Source: Opitutaceae bacterium
Lineage (GTDB): Bacteria > Verrucomicrobiota > Verrucomicrobiia > Opitutales > Opitutaceae
Length of the DNA: 64,000 nucleotides
Assembly (NCBI GenBank): GCA_027482185.1
Contig: JAIXWF010000012.1
Coordinates: 290,025 to 354,024 of the forward strand
Direction: 5' to 3'
Part shown: piece by piece, positions 24,201 through 31,686 of the stretch
Numbering within the stretch: position 1 is the stretch's first letter
How the letters are laid out: every line of letters begins with the position of its first letter
Made by a program: the position numbers and the translations under genes
Notes under the pieces: generated by a model
The model's input: the letters and a program-made list of their open reading frames with translations, nothing else
Database searches by the model: none
What the model was told of the DNA's origin: nothing

Positions 24201-25520
24201 GCTCTGCGCGACGTAGGCGCCGCCGTCGCCGACTTCGATGCCGGTCGGAATGAGCAGGCCGTCGGCAAACACCGTCGCCTTGTCCGCCCGGCCCGCGCCG
24301 GTCGTGTCCTCGAGGACGATGATCTTGTCCGTCGCCGCCTGCCCCGGCTCGATCTGCGGATACAGTTCCGAGCTCACGACCCAGAGGCGGCCGCGGGCGT
24401 CGAAGTTCATCTGGATCGGTTTGTTCAGCATCGGGTTCTCGGCCCACAGCGTGACCTCGAAACCCTCGGCGACCTCGAATTGCGGGTGCGGCTGCGGCGT
24501 GAACTTGGCGCCGACGTTGCCGATGCGGCGCGGGATCTCGGGCACGTTGACCAACTGCAGGCCGCGCAGCTGCGCGATGCGCTGTTCCTCGCGGGCAATC
24601 GCCTCGTCGAATTGCAGGACCTCGGCCGCGTTCTTGCCCTGCTCGCGTTTCCGGAAGCCGAAAATGTACGCCATATTGGCCGGACGGGACCGGTGGAAAT
24701 ACCATTCGTTCTTCAGCACGATCGCGCGGCGCAGCGCCTCGGTCTGCGTGCTCGTGCGCCACGGCCCCGGCTTCCCCGCACCGAAGAGCGAATCCTCCAA
24801 CGTCTCCGCGATCGCCCGGTAGCCCGCCGGCGTCGGATGGATGCCGTTGGCCGTGAGCGGGGCGGCGCCGGCCGCGGACGCCCGCGCCTTCAGCAATTCG
24901 AAGAGCGGCACGACGGTCGCGCGGCGCTCGGCGGCGAGTTCGGCCACGGTGCGCGCATAGGCGGCGATCTCGGTGTTGCGCGCCGCGGCAGCGGGCCACG
25001 GGGCCCCGAGGGATTCCTGCGGCAACGGCGTCAGCAGCACCAGCCGCACGCCGGGCGAAACGCGGTTCAGCGTGTCGAGCAGGCGGCCGTAGTCGGCCTT
25101 GAACTTCGCGAGGCCGGCCTCGCCGTCGAACGAACTCGCCATGCCGTAGCCGAGAAACGCCACCGTCGGTTTCGTTTCCTCGATCTGCTTCACGAGATTC
25201 TGCCAGCCCTCGTCGGCCGGCTCGCGGCCCGCCTGCAGCAGGCTGAGGCCGAAACGCGAATCGCCCGCGGGTGTGTCCGCACTCCACCCGAGATTGCGGA
25301 ACGTCACCGCGCGGTCCGGGAACCGCGCCGTGAGCATCAGCTCGATCCAACCCTGCTGCTGCTCGCGCTCGACGACGGTGTCGCCGAGGAACACCACGCG
25401 GTCGCCCGCCCGCAATTCGAACGGCGCCGCGGTCTCGGCCGCACGCATCGCGGGCATAGCAGCCGCGACCAACGCAGCCAGCAGGAACGACAGAACCGGG
25501 GGCAATCGGAGGGAAAGCAT
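21222..25520 (-). CDS. Giant PVC-type haem protein with N-terminal SGNH-like domain
   Basis: A 1432-residue exported protein from ATG 25520 (MLSLRLPPVLSFLLAALVAAA, signal peptide). Order of domains: SGNH-hydrolase-like (about 35-260), PVC dehydrogenase propeller (about 325-690, with FEVTLWAENPMLNKPIQMNFD and FRPIDLRMGPDGALYIADWS), Ala/Leu-rich HEAT repeats (about 700-1130), one c-haem site CVACH (about 1167-1171), and a C-terminal beta-rich module to the end. In the SGNH part the nucleophile block reads FLGDT instead of GDS, and the last block is NGIHPTPAGY with Asn where the catalytic Asp is expected, so this domain is probably non-hydrolytic. The likely role is sugar binding plus oxidation in the periplasm. 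It is tandem with the 1016-residue relative. Confidence 0.85.
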   Translation of the reverse strand: MLSLRLPPVLSFLLAALVAAAMPAMRAAETAAPFELRAGDRVVFLGDTVVEREQQQGWIELMLTARFPDRAVTFRNLGWSADTPAGDSRFGLSLLQAGREPADEGWQNLVKQIEETKPTVAFLGYGMASSFDGEAGLAKFKADYGRLLDTLNRVSPGVRLVLLTPLPQESLGAPWPAAAARNTEIAAYARTVAELAAERRATVVPLFELLKARASAAGAAPLTANGIHPTPAGYRAIAETLEDSLFGAGKPGPWRTSTQTEALRRAIVLKNEWYFHRSRPANMAYIFGFRKREQGKNAAEVLQFDEAIAREEQRIAQLRGLQLVNVPEIPRRIGNVGAKFTPQPHPQFEVAEGFEVTLWAENPMLNKPIQMNFDARGRLWVVSSELYPQIEPGQAATDKIIVLEDTTGAGRADKATVFADGLLIPTGIEVGDGGAYVAQSTELIHFKDTDGDGKSDLRTTVLSGFGTEDTHHNLHTLRWGPDGRLNFNQSVYTRTDTETPHGVVRLKAGGIFRFDPRDQRMEILFRGLINGWGHQFDDYGQSFMTDGAGFQGINWGVLGATFRTLAPARRQLESVSPGTYPKFCGLEIVRSPLFPADWQGDMVTADFRAHRIVRFKITEQGSGYVTKEMPDIIRTTTSTFRPIDLRMGPDGALYIADWSNPIIQHGEVDFRDPRRDKAHGRIWRIAPVGKRAAPRTDLAARTTAELLQGVLSPAGYVAEQSRRLLTERGAAAVRPELDRWFAALPRTYERARLNALWLYQTFNAVPAGLVAELLAAKDARVRAAAVRALAPADAAAALERLVADPHPRVRLEAVRALGRLGTARAAELALGVLERPMDVYLDYAVWLTLNELTDPWIAAVKSGAWKTEGREKQLEFALKAVEPARASEVLGQLLAARGLARDGSGPWIELIGAAGGPPELRLLLDTALKGGLAEPVVGRALEALAAAARLRATRPTGDLAGIAPWLRSADEKIQLAALGVAGAWKLGAVRPALLELAGGADTKAAVRTAAFAALRDLGGAPTIAALKQLARTATLPAARREAVVVLAALELPTAAPEIVAVLQATTDEAAAQALWRALLSVRGVSARLAADLPAAGLPKEVARAGLRPAREGTQHQALVPVLVKLAGLTLSDTQLSPAELQQLARDALAQGDAARGERIYRRTELACVACHAIGGAGGKLGPDLTSIGASAPSDYLVESLLYPNAKIKEGYHSVMIATKDGRELNGMIVRETGTEVLLRDAANQEVSIPAASIARRASVGSLMPAGLIDGLVPEERADLFKFLSQLGKPGDYDAGKGGVARGWKLYLVVSANQHLGVERVIQGDPTLESWVPVVSLVNGSVSRDLIEAAYPNRGNSRGLFAATQFEAAKAGETVFRLAGTAVAAWVNGEKVRSGPEFAAKVRAGTNTIVLQLPADPLPAAVRLAGEVAFALP

Positions 25521-25607
25521 GACGATGGCGAAGAGGGGAAGCGGAGAACTTGCGGTTCGTCGGCACGATGGGAAGCCCCGACTGCGCCGCGGCCTTCCGA
25601 TTTCACC

Positions 25608-25711
25608 CGTAGGGGCGCGCCTCGTGCGCGCCCTCCGGCCCGCCACGCGCGCCCTCCGCCCCACGATCGCCCCCGCGCCGCCTTCGGGCGCGGTCGAGCC
25701 GCGCCCCTACG
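25608..25711. repeat. GTAGGGGCG inverted repeat
   Basis: CGTAGGGGCGCG (25608-25619) and its exact inverse CGCGCCCCTACG (25700-25711) enclose about 80 bp of GC-rich sequence with internal GGGGCGCGCCTCGTGCGCGCC symmetry. It is the second copy of the element found at 10135 and 54392. Confidence 0.75.
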
Positions 25712-25769
25712 CGGATGAAAAGCCCGCGCGTTTTCCGGCCGCGGACCGAGTTTCGGTTTGCGGTGCCGA

Positions 25770-25787
25770 GGTAACCGCCTAGTCACT
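25770..25787. promoter_or_regulatory. Candidate operator GGTAAC-N6-GTCACT
   Basis: An imperfect dyad with the same arm sequence and spacing as the perfect site at 21178. It lies about 50 bp upstream of the DUF1080 start codon, near where RNA polymerase would bind. Shared control of the haem protein and the DUF1080 operon is a hypothesis resting on these two sites only. Confidence 0.3.
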
Positions 25788-25836
25788 TGCGGACCCGGCC
25801 TTTCCCCTGCGGCCGTCCCCGGAAAACCTTTCTTCT

Positions 25837-27231
25837 ATGCCCAGCCTGTTCACCCGTCTGCTCGTCCTCGGCTCCGTTTCCCTGCTCGCGCTCGCGGCCC
25901 GCGCCGCCCAGCCGCCGGCCGGCTTCACCGCTCTCTTCAACGGCCGCGACCTGTCCGGCTGGCGCGGCGGCACGACTTACGATCACCGCAAGCTCCTCGA
26001 GTTGCCCGCGGCCGAACGCGCCGCCCTGATCGCCAAGTGGACCGCCAGTCTCACCGAGGTGAAAGACGGCCAACCGCACTGGCGCGCCGAGGGCGGCGTG
26101 CTCGTCAACGACGGCCTCGGCGGCTACGCGACCACCGAAAAGGACTACGGCGATTTCGAGCTGCAGCTGGAATACAAGATCGCCAAAGGCGCCGACTCCG
26201 GCGTCTACCTGCGCGGCGTGCCCCAGGTCCAGATCTGGGACACCGCGATTCCCGACACCAAGGACATCGGCTACGCCAAGGGCTCCGGCGGCCTCTGGAA
26301 CAACCCCAAGGGCACGCCCGGCCGCGATCCGCTCGTCAAAGCCGACAAGCCCGTCGGCGAATGGAATCACCTCCGCGTGGTCATGGTCGGCAGCCGCGTC
26401 AGCGTTTGGCTCAACCAAAAGACCGTCGTCGACCACGTCGTCCTCGAAAACTACTACGACAAGAACGACAAGAAGCTGAAGCCCGCCGAACGCCGCCCCG
26501 TGCCCGCCCGCGGCCCGATCCAACTTCAAACCCACGGCGGCGCGACGCATTGGCGGAATATCAACATCCGCGAACTCGGCACCGACGAAGCCAACCGCTG
26601 GCTCGCCGACCGCGGCCAAGCCGGCTTCAAGCCCATCTTCGACGGCAAATCGCTCGCCGGTTGGGTCATCGAGGAAAAGGCCCCGGTGAAGACCCCGGCC
26701 GATGTCATGGACATCAAAGACGGCACCCTCGTCTGGCGTGCCGGCCGCGGCGGCACCCCGTATTGGAACCAGGAACTCGGCGACTTCCAGGCCCGCCTCT
26801 TTTTCAAGCTGCCCCCCGGCGGCAACAACGGCCTCGCCATCCGCTACCCCGGCAAGGGCAACACCGCCTACGACGGCATGACCGAGCTGCAGATCATCGA
26901 CGAAAACTACTACGGCGCGCGCAAGCAGCCGGACAAGAAACTCGATCCGCGCCAGCAGCACGGTTCGGTCTACGGCATGGTCGCGGCGTTCACCGGTTAC
27001 CAACGCCCGATCGGCGAATGGAATTTCGAGGAGGTCACCGTCAAGGGCTCGACGATCCGCGTCGAACTCAACGGCACCGTCATCCTCGAAACCGACCTGA
27101 GCCAGGTCGATCTGGCCACCGTGATGGACAAGAAGACGCACCCCGGCAAAGACCGCACCCGCGGTTTCTTCGGCCTCGCCGGCCACACGGATCCGGTGCA
27201 ATTCAAGGATCTCGCGATCAAGGAACTCTGA
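25837..27231 (+). CDS. Exported protein with two DUF1080 (3-keto-disaccharide hydrolase) domains
   Basis: A 464-residue protein with a Sec signal peptide (MPSLFTRLLVLGSVSLLALAARA). Two DUF1080 domains of the concanavalin-like fold follow, at about 28-245 (start FTALFNGRDLSGWRG) and 265-464 (start KPIFDGKSLAGWVIEEKAP). Each has the family DFELQLEYKI/DFQARLFFKL strand and the SGVYLRG/NGLAIRYPG strand. Members of DUF1080 have been linked to cleavage of 3-keto-glycosides. The gene is first of a three-gene run with a sugar isomerase/epimerase (5-bp gap) and a Gfo/Idh/MocA oxidoreductase, which together fit an oxidation-then-cleavage pathway for glycosides in the periplasm. Confidence 0.88.
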   Translation: MPSLFTRLLVLGSVSLLALAARAAQPPAGFTALFNGRDLSGWRGGTTYDHRKLLELPAAERAALIAKWTASLTEVKDGQPHWRAEGGVLVNDGLGGYATTEKDYGDFELQLEYKIAKGADSGVYLRGVPQVQIWDTAIPDTKDIGYAKGSGGLWNNPKGTPGRDPLVKADKPVGEWNHLRVVMVGSRVSVWLNQKTVVDHVVLENYYDKNDKKLKPAERRPVPARGPIQLQTHGGATHWRNINIRELGTDEANRWLADRGQAGFKPIFDGKSLAGWVIEEKAPVKTPADVMDIKDGTLVWRAGRGGTPYWNQELGDFQARLFFKLPPGGNNGLAIRYPGKGNTAYDGMTELQIIDENYYGARKQPDKKLDPRQQHGSVYGMVAAFTGYQRPIGEWNFEEVTVKGSTIRVELNGTVILETDLSQVDLATVMDKKTHPGKDRTRGFFGLAGHTDPVQFKDLAIKEL

Positions 27232-27236
27232 GCCCC

Positions 27237-28145
27237 ATGCACCGCCGCACGTTTCTCCGTTCGTCCGCCGTTCTCGCCGCCGCCGGCGCCGTGTCGCTCC
27301 GCGCCGCCGACGGCGCCGCCCCGGCCCGCAAGCTGAAGAAGGGCTTCATGTACTCCACGCTCAACAGCCCCACGGCTAAGAACCTGAGCGTCGACGAAAA
27401 GTTCAAGCTGCTCCGCGCCGCCGGATTCCACGGCGTCGAGGTCATGAGCGCCATGAACCAGACCGAGGTCCTCGCCGCCCGCGACGCCCACGGTCTCGAA
27501 ATTCCGAGCGTCGTCATCAGCACGCACTGGGCGAAGCCCCTTACCCACCCCAGCGTCTCCGAACGCCAGGTCGGGCTCGACGGCCTGCTCCACGGCCTGC
27601 GCGACGCCAAGGCCTACGGCGCCAAGTCCGTCCTCCTCGTGCCCGGCGTCGTCAACAAGGACGTCGCCTACGCCGACGCCTACGCCCGCTCCGTCGCCGA
27701 GATCCGCAAGGCCGTGCCGCTCGCCGAAGAACTCGGCGTCGCCATCGCGATCGAGAACGTCTGGAACAGTTTCCTCCTCAGCCCGCTCGAGGCCGCCGCC
27801 TACGTCGACCAATTCAAGTCGCCGTTCGTGCGCTGGCACTTCGACGTCGGCAACATCGTCAACAGCGGCTGGCCCCAGCATTGGATCGACGTCCTCGGCG
27901 CCCGCATCGCCGCCGTCCACGTGAAGGAATTCAGCCGCAAGCTCGCTTCCGAAAAAGGCGCCCGCGCCGGTTTCCAGGCCGACCTCATGACCGGCGACAG
28001 CGATTGGCCCAGCGTCATGGCCGCCCTCGACCGCGCCAAGTACGCCGGCTGGATGATCACGGAACAATACCGTTCCCCCAATCTCACCGACGAACAGTAC
28101 CTCGCCGAAATCTCCGGCAAACTCGACCGCATCCTCGCGCTCTGA
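27237..28145 (+). CDS. Tat-exported sugar phosphate isomerase/epimerase family protein
   Basis: A 302-residue protein from ATG 27237 (MHRRTFLRSSAVLAAAGAVSL), with a twin-arginine RRTFLRSS export signal. The rest is an AP-endonuclease-2-like TIM barrel. It has AGFHGVEVMSAMN early in the barrel, a Glu-metal-ligand strand VAIAIENVWN, and WHFDVGNIVNSG plus IAAVHVKEF, which supply the remaining metal-binding Asp/His residues. Family members isomerise, epimerise or cleave keto-sugars. It starts 5 bp after the DUF1080 gene and is presumably translated with it. Its exported location, unlike cytosolic relatives, argues for periplasmic sugar chemistry. Confidence 0.88.
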   Translation: MHRRTFLRSSAVLAAAGAVSLRAADGAAPARKLKKGFMYSTLNSPTAKNLSVDEKFKLLRAAGFHGVEVMSAMNQTEVLAARDAHGLEIPSVVISTHWAKPLTHPSVSERQVGLDGLLHGLRDAKAYGAKSVLLVPGVVNKDVAYADAYARSVAEIRKAVPLAEELGVAIAIENVWNSFLLSPLEAAAYVDQFKSPFVRWHFDVGNIVNSGWPQHWIDVLGARIAAVHVKEFSRKLASEKGARAGFQADLMTGDSDWPSVMAALDRAKYAGWMITEQYRSPNLTDEQYLAEISGKLDRILAL

Positions 28146-28188
28146 CCGCGATTCCCGTTTTCCGATTTTCCACTTTTCTTCTTTTCCT

Positions 28189-29481
28189 ATGCATCCCTCC
28201 CAGCCCCAACCCCGCCGCGAATTCCTGAAATCGTCCGCGACTCTCGCCGCCGGCGCCGCCCTCGCCGCCGGCACGCCCTTCGGCCTCAGCGCCGCGGAAA
28301 ACAAGCGCGTCATCGGCGCCAATTCCCGCATCCGCATCGCCCAACTCGGCTGCGGCAGCCGCGGCCAGACCGCCCACATGACCGGCATCCACAAGCATGC
28401 CGCCGCCGCCAACTTCGATGTCGTCGCCGTCTGCGACACCTGGAAAACGCACCGCGACCAGGCCGCCGCCAAGGCCAAGGAATGGTACGGCAAGGAGCCG
28501 AAGAAGTTCACCGATTACCGCGAGTTGCTCGCCATGGACGGCATCGACGCCGTCATGGTCGCCACCCCCGACCATCTCCACACCGAGCACCTCGAAGCCT
28601 GCGCCAAGGCCGGCAAACACATCTACATCGAGAAGCCGCTCGCCACGGAAATGGACAAACTCGTCCGCGCCTTCGACGCCGCCAAGGCCGCGCAGGCCCA
28701 GGGCAGCATCATCCAGGTCGGCACCCAGCTCCGCAGCCTCCCCGGCATCGCCGGCGCCCGCGAACTCGTGAAGAGCGGCATCCTCGGCAAAATCACGCGC
28801 GTCGACGAAACCCGCAACGCCGAGAAGCCCTACTGGTACGGCTACCTCGGCCGCGACGTGAAGGAGGCCGATGTCGACTGGAAGGCCTTCCTCGGCGACC
28901 GCAAGCCCCGCGCCTTCGACGCCCGCCAATACGCCGCCTGGTACGGCTACTATGAATTCTGCCAGGGCCCCGTCCCGCAGTGGGGCGCCCACTTCCTCGA
29001 CCTCATGCACTACGTCACGGATTGCGGCATGCCCGAGTCCTGCATGTGCATCGGCGGCGTCACCTATTGGAAGGACGACAACAAATTCACGACCCCCGAC
29101 AACGTCATGGCCACCTGGATGTACCCGGGCGGCATGATGGTCACGAGCTCGAACAACTTCGGCAACAGCTCCGGCAACCTGCGGAAATTCTTCGGCGACA
29201 AGGGCACCCTCGACGTCGGCAATTGGAACGCCCCGACCTACAGCGCCGAAGGCGGCCCGAAGCGCGACGGCAAGATCCGCGGCAAACAGGAAGTCGTGCC
29301 CGTCGAGCGTCCCGACCACTTCCTCAATTGGCTCCAGTGCATGCGCAGCGGCGAGACGCCGCACGCGTCCATCGACGCCGGTTACCAGCACGCCGTCGCC
29401 GTCCTCATGGCCGTCATTTCCTACGACACCGGCAGGAAGACGACCTACGACGCCAAGCAGCGCAAAATCCTCACGGCGTAA
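28189..29481 (+). CDS. Tat-exported Gfo/Idh/MocA oxidoreductase
   Basis: A 430-residue protein with twin-arginine signal (RREFLKSSATLAAGAAL). The Rossmann core begins at RIRIAQLGCGSRGQTAHM, and the family motif IYIEKPLATEMDK is at about 145-157. The long C-terminal half, with AAWYGYYEFCQGPVPQWGAHFLDLMHY, is typical of the exported Gfo group of PVC bacteria and Bacteroidota, which keep NAD(P) tightly bound and oxidise or epimerise sugars via 3-keto forms. It is the third gene of the DUF1080 run and is followed by a strong intrinsic terminator (29565-29591), which closes the operon. Confidence 0.88.
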   Translation: MHPSQPQPRREFLKSSATLAAGAALAAGTPFGLSAAENKRVIGANSRIRIAQLGCGSRGQTAHMTGIHKHAAAANFDVVAVCDTWKTHRDQAAAKAKEWYGKEPKKFTDYRELLAMDGIDAVMVATPDHLHTEHLEACAKAGKHIYIEKPLATEMDKLVRAFDAAKAAQAQGSIIQVGTQLRSLPGIAGARELVKSGILGKITRVDETRNAEKPYWYGYLGRDVKEADVDWKAFLGDRKPRAFDARQYAAWYGYYEFCQGPVPQWGAHFLDLMHYVTDCGMPESCMCIGGVTYWKDDNKFTTPDNVMATWMYPGGMMVTSSNNFGNSSGNLRKFFGDKGTLDVGNWNAPTYSAEGGPKRDGKIRGKQEVVPVERPDHFLNWLQCMRSGETPHASIDAGYQHAVAVLMAVISYDTGRKTTYDAKQRKILTA

Positions 29482-29493
29482 GCCGGTAGAGGG

Positions 29494-29690
29494 AGTTGAG
29501 AATCGAGAGTTGAAAAATCGGGCAGTCGCGGCGGCAAAACGCCGCGGCCCCCGCGGTCACCCTCAGGCGCCGATGCATCGGCGCCTTTTTTGCGCCCGTC
29601 CCCAAGCAACCGGCCTGTCCCTCGCGCGGCAACCTAAGGCTGCGCTCGCCACAGATCGATCTCTCAACCCGCAACGCTCGGCTCTCAACT
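29494..29690. repeat. Heptamer inverted repeat (GTTGAGA/TCTCAAC)
   Basis: The left arm GTTGAGAATCGAGAGTTGAAAAATCG (29495-29520) and right arm GATCGATCTCTCAACCCGCAACGCTCGGCTCTCAAC (29654-29689) are inverse heptamer arrays. They flank a terminator hairpin in the convergent gap between the Gfo gene and the DUF2062 gene. Confidence 0.7.
29565..29591 (+). terminator. Intrinsic terminator of the DUF1080-Gfo operon
   Basis: The perfect 22-base palindrome AGGCGCCGATGCATCGGCGCCT is followed directly by a T-run, 84 bp after the Gfo stop codon. Confidence 0.9.
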
Positions 29691-29709
29691 GCCGGCAACC
29701 CCCGGCACC

Positions 29710-30318
29710 TCAGCTCGCCTTCCGCACCGTCTCGCTGTGTTTCGGCACCGGCGGCTTGGCGGGAAACGGCGGCGTGGAGCCGTCGAGCGGCGGCCGCGAA
29801 TCCGACTCGCCGAGCAGGAAATCCGTCCCCGTGTCGCTGCGCCGGCGCACGCGCGGCTTGTCTTTCCACGTGCTCTGCAAAATCGCGTAGCCCGCCGCGC
29901 CGACCACGATGCCCAGCACCGCCGCGCCCAGATACAACGACGTCACCGCATGCCCGGTCAGCAAATGCGCCGGCTTGCTCCGCACCTCGCGCCACACCGC
30001 CTTCGGGCTCGCGCCGCGCACGACCTCGCCGATGAAGTAGCAGGCCGGCAGGTGCACCGGCGCCGTCAACGGCGTCGAAAGAAACTGCAACGCGATCGCG
30101 AGCAGCAGATTGCCCCGCACGCACAGCGCCGCGATGCACGCGAACACCGATTGCCCCGGCAAAAACGGAATCACCGTGATCGGCCAGCCCACGAGCCACG
30201 CCCGCGCCACCGAACCGCGGGTCGGAATCCAAAGCGACTTGTCGAGGATCTTGTCGCCCAGCCAATTGTGCAGAAAGGTCCCCCGCAACCGACTCCGCGA
30301 GAGCCGCCCGCGGTGCAT
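29710..30318 (-). CDS. DUF2062 membrane protein
   Basis: A 202-residue protein. The start at ATG 30318 (MHRGRLSRSRLRGTF) was chosen, though the in-frame GTG ten codons upstream (VRLPLWILRYMHR) is possible. The DUF2062 domain covers about 10-150, with helices WPITVIPFLPGQSVFACIAALCVRGNLLLAIALQFLS and a C-terminal VTSLYLGAAVLGIVVGAAGYAIL helix, then a charged, Pro-rich cytoplasmic tail. DUF2062 proteins occur alone or fused to glycosyltransferases and have no agreed function. No such partner is adjacent here. Confidence 0.75.
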   Translation of the reverse strand: MHRGRLSRSRLRGTFLHNWLGDKILDKSLWIPTRGSVARAWLVGWPITVIPFLPGQSVFACIAALCVRGNLLLAIALQFLSTPLTAPVHLPACYFIGEVVRGASPKAVWREVRSKPAHLLTGHAVTSLYLGAAVLGIVVGAAGYAILQSTWKDKPRVRRRSDTGTDFLLGESDSRPPLDGSTPPFPAKPPVPKHSETVRKAS

Positions 30319-30404
30319 GTAGCGCAAGATCCAAAGGGGTAGACGCACGCCCCACCTTCCGCCCAGCCGCCCCCGCGAGGCAAGCTCGGCGTGAACCGAC
30401 GGAT

Positions 30405-30565
30405 AAATTGCGGATTGCGGAATCCGGGAAGACCGGAATGCGGAGACCGGAAACCGGAAACAATCTCCCAAGCCACCCTCACTGTCGCCGGCTTCAGTCT
30501 CGGGCCAACGGTTTCCGAGGCCTGTCTTCAAACTCCGGTTTCCGGTCTCCGCACTCCTGTTTTCA
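30405..30565. repeat. Heptamer inverted repeat (CGGAAAC type)
   Basis: The left arm holds ATTGCGG-ATTGCGG-AATCCGG and then CGGAATG-CGGAGAC-CGGAAAC-CGGAAAC (30405-30461). The right arm AACTCCG-GTTTCCG-GTCTCCG-CACTCCT (30530-30557) is its inverse and ends at the stop codon of the propeller gene. Two heptamer words are joined in the left arm, only one of which is mirrored. Confidence 0.7.
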
Positions 30566-31627
30566 TCACCCCGCCGGCTCGAACTTCAGCGGGTACGTCT
30601 TGCCGGAGGCGAATTGCGCCACGTACACGCAGCCGTCGCGGTCCACCGTCACGTCGTGCGGATGGTTGAAGATCCCGCCTTCGTTCCGCATCGGCCGCAG
30701 TTTGCCGTCGTCGCCGTACTCCGGCGCCGAGCCCGCCAGGTTCGAAACCACGCGCAAATCCGCATCCAAGATCGAGACGAAGCCCCGGCTGGCGCGGTCC
30801 TTCGGCCAATTGTCCGCCAGGTGCGCCACGTAGAAATGCCCTCCGTGCATCCGGATCTGCCGCGGATTGCCGCCGGGCAAATCCGTCTGCGCCAACTTCG
30901 TCCCGTCCAAGCCCAACCGCAGCAGGTGCTGCTGGTCGCTCATCGCGATCAGCAAGGTCGGCGCCTCCGGCCGCCGCGCGTCCACCATCCCGCCGTGCGG
31001 CCCCCAGTGCACGATGCCGCCCTCCGCCCCGCCGAAAATCCGACGGAACGAACCGTCCGCCGCATGATGCGCGATGTAGTCCCGCCCATACCCGTCGAGG
31101 ATGAAGAAATCGCCGTTCGGCAGGTGCAAGGTCCACGACGGACGGTACTGGTTTTCCTTCTCGTACTTCCCCGTGTGCTCCGGCCAGCGCCATTCGTTGA
31201 GGACCGTGCCATCGAGCGTCGTCTTGATCACGCGGTAGCTCGCGAGGTCGGTCGCGTAGAGCACTTCGCGCGCGCCTTCGGTCACGATCGACAAACCGTG
31301 CGCCCCCGCCCAACCGCGCGTCCATTTGTGCACGAGTTTCCCGGCGCGGTCGTAGACGATCACGTTGTTCGCGACGTGGTTCGTGAGCAGAATCACGTGC
31401 CCCTCGCGGTCGCACACCAGCCCGTGGCAATCGTTCACCGGCGTCGCCTCGCCGAGCTGGCCCCAGCCGGTCACTTGCCGGAAACGGAACTTGCCCTGGC
31501 CCAACACCGGCGACGCCGTCACCGGCTGCGCCTTCATCCCCAGCGCCGCCGCCCCCGCCGCCGCGGCTCCGGCGGCCAGAAAACGACGTCGGTTCAGCTT
31601 GGGGAAACGCGGGGCGGGCGGATTCAT
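30566..31627 (-). CDS. Tat-exported six-bladed beta-propeller (NHL-type) protein
   Basis: A 353-residue protein with a twin-arginine signal (NRRRFLAAGAAAAGAA) and NHL/SMP-30-like blades: VNDCHGLVCDREGHVILLTNH, GAHGLSIVTEG, IFNHPHDVTVDRDGCVYVAQF. It resembles the propeller of peptidylglycine alpha-amidating lyase-like proteins common in PVC genomes. No cofactor-binding motif beyond the propeller is apparent; lactonase or sugar-binding roles are possible but unproven. It is divergent from a DUF1080 lipoprotein across 59 bp, so the two may share promoter control. Confidence 0.75.
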   Translation of the reverse strand: MNPPAPRFPKLNRRRFLAAGAAAAGAAALGMKAQPVTASPVLGQGKFRFRQVTGWGQLGEATPVNDCHGLVCDREGHVILLTNHVANNVIVYDRAGKLVHKWTRGWAGAHGLSIVTEGAREVLYATDLASYRVIKTTLDGTVLNEWRWPEHTGKYEKENQYRPSWTLHLPNGDFFILDGYGRDYIAHHAADGSFRRIFGGAEGGIVHWGPHGGMVDARRPEAPTLLIAMSDQQHLLRLGLDGTKLAQTDLPGGNPRQIRMHGGHFYVAHLADNWPKDRASRGFVSILDADLRVVSNLAGSAPEYGDDGKLRPMRNEGGIFNHPHDVTVDRDGCVYVAQFASGKTYPLKFEPAG

Positions 31628-31686
31628 TTTTCCAACTTGGAGCGAAAAAACATCGAAGACCAGATTTCCCCCGGTATCCCCGAAGC

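Larger units (their letters stand above)
25521..25836. other. Divergent intergenic region, 316 bp
   Basis: This gap separates the start codons of the giant haem protein and the DUF1080 operon, so it must contain both promoters. It holds the GTAGGGGCG inverted repeat (25608-25711) and a GGTAAC-N6-GTCACT imperfect dyad about 50 bp before the DUF1080 start. I see no convincing coding frame; the small track ORFs crossing it are shadows. Confidence 0.6.

Noticed and set aside
21579-25718. 1379-residue plus-strand ORF
   Set aside because: Antisense of the giant haem protein; high-GC codon bias leaves long open antisense frames.
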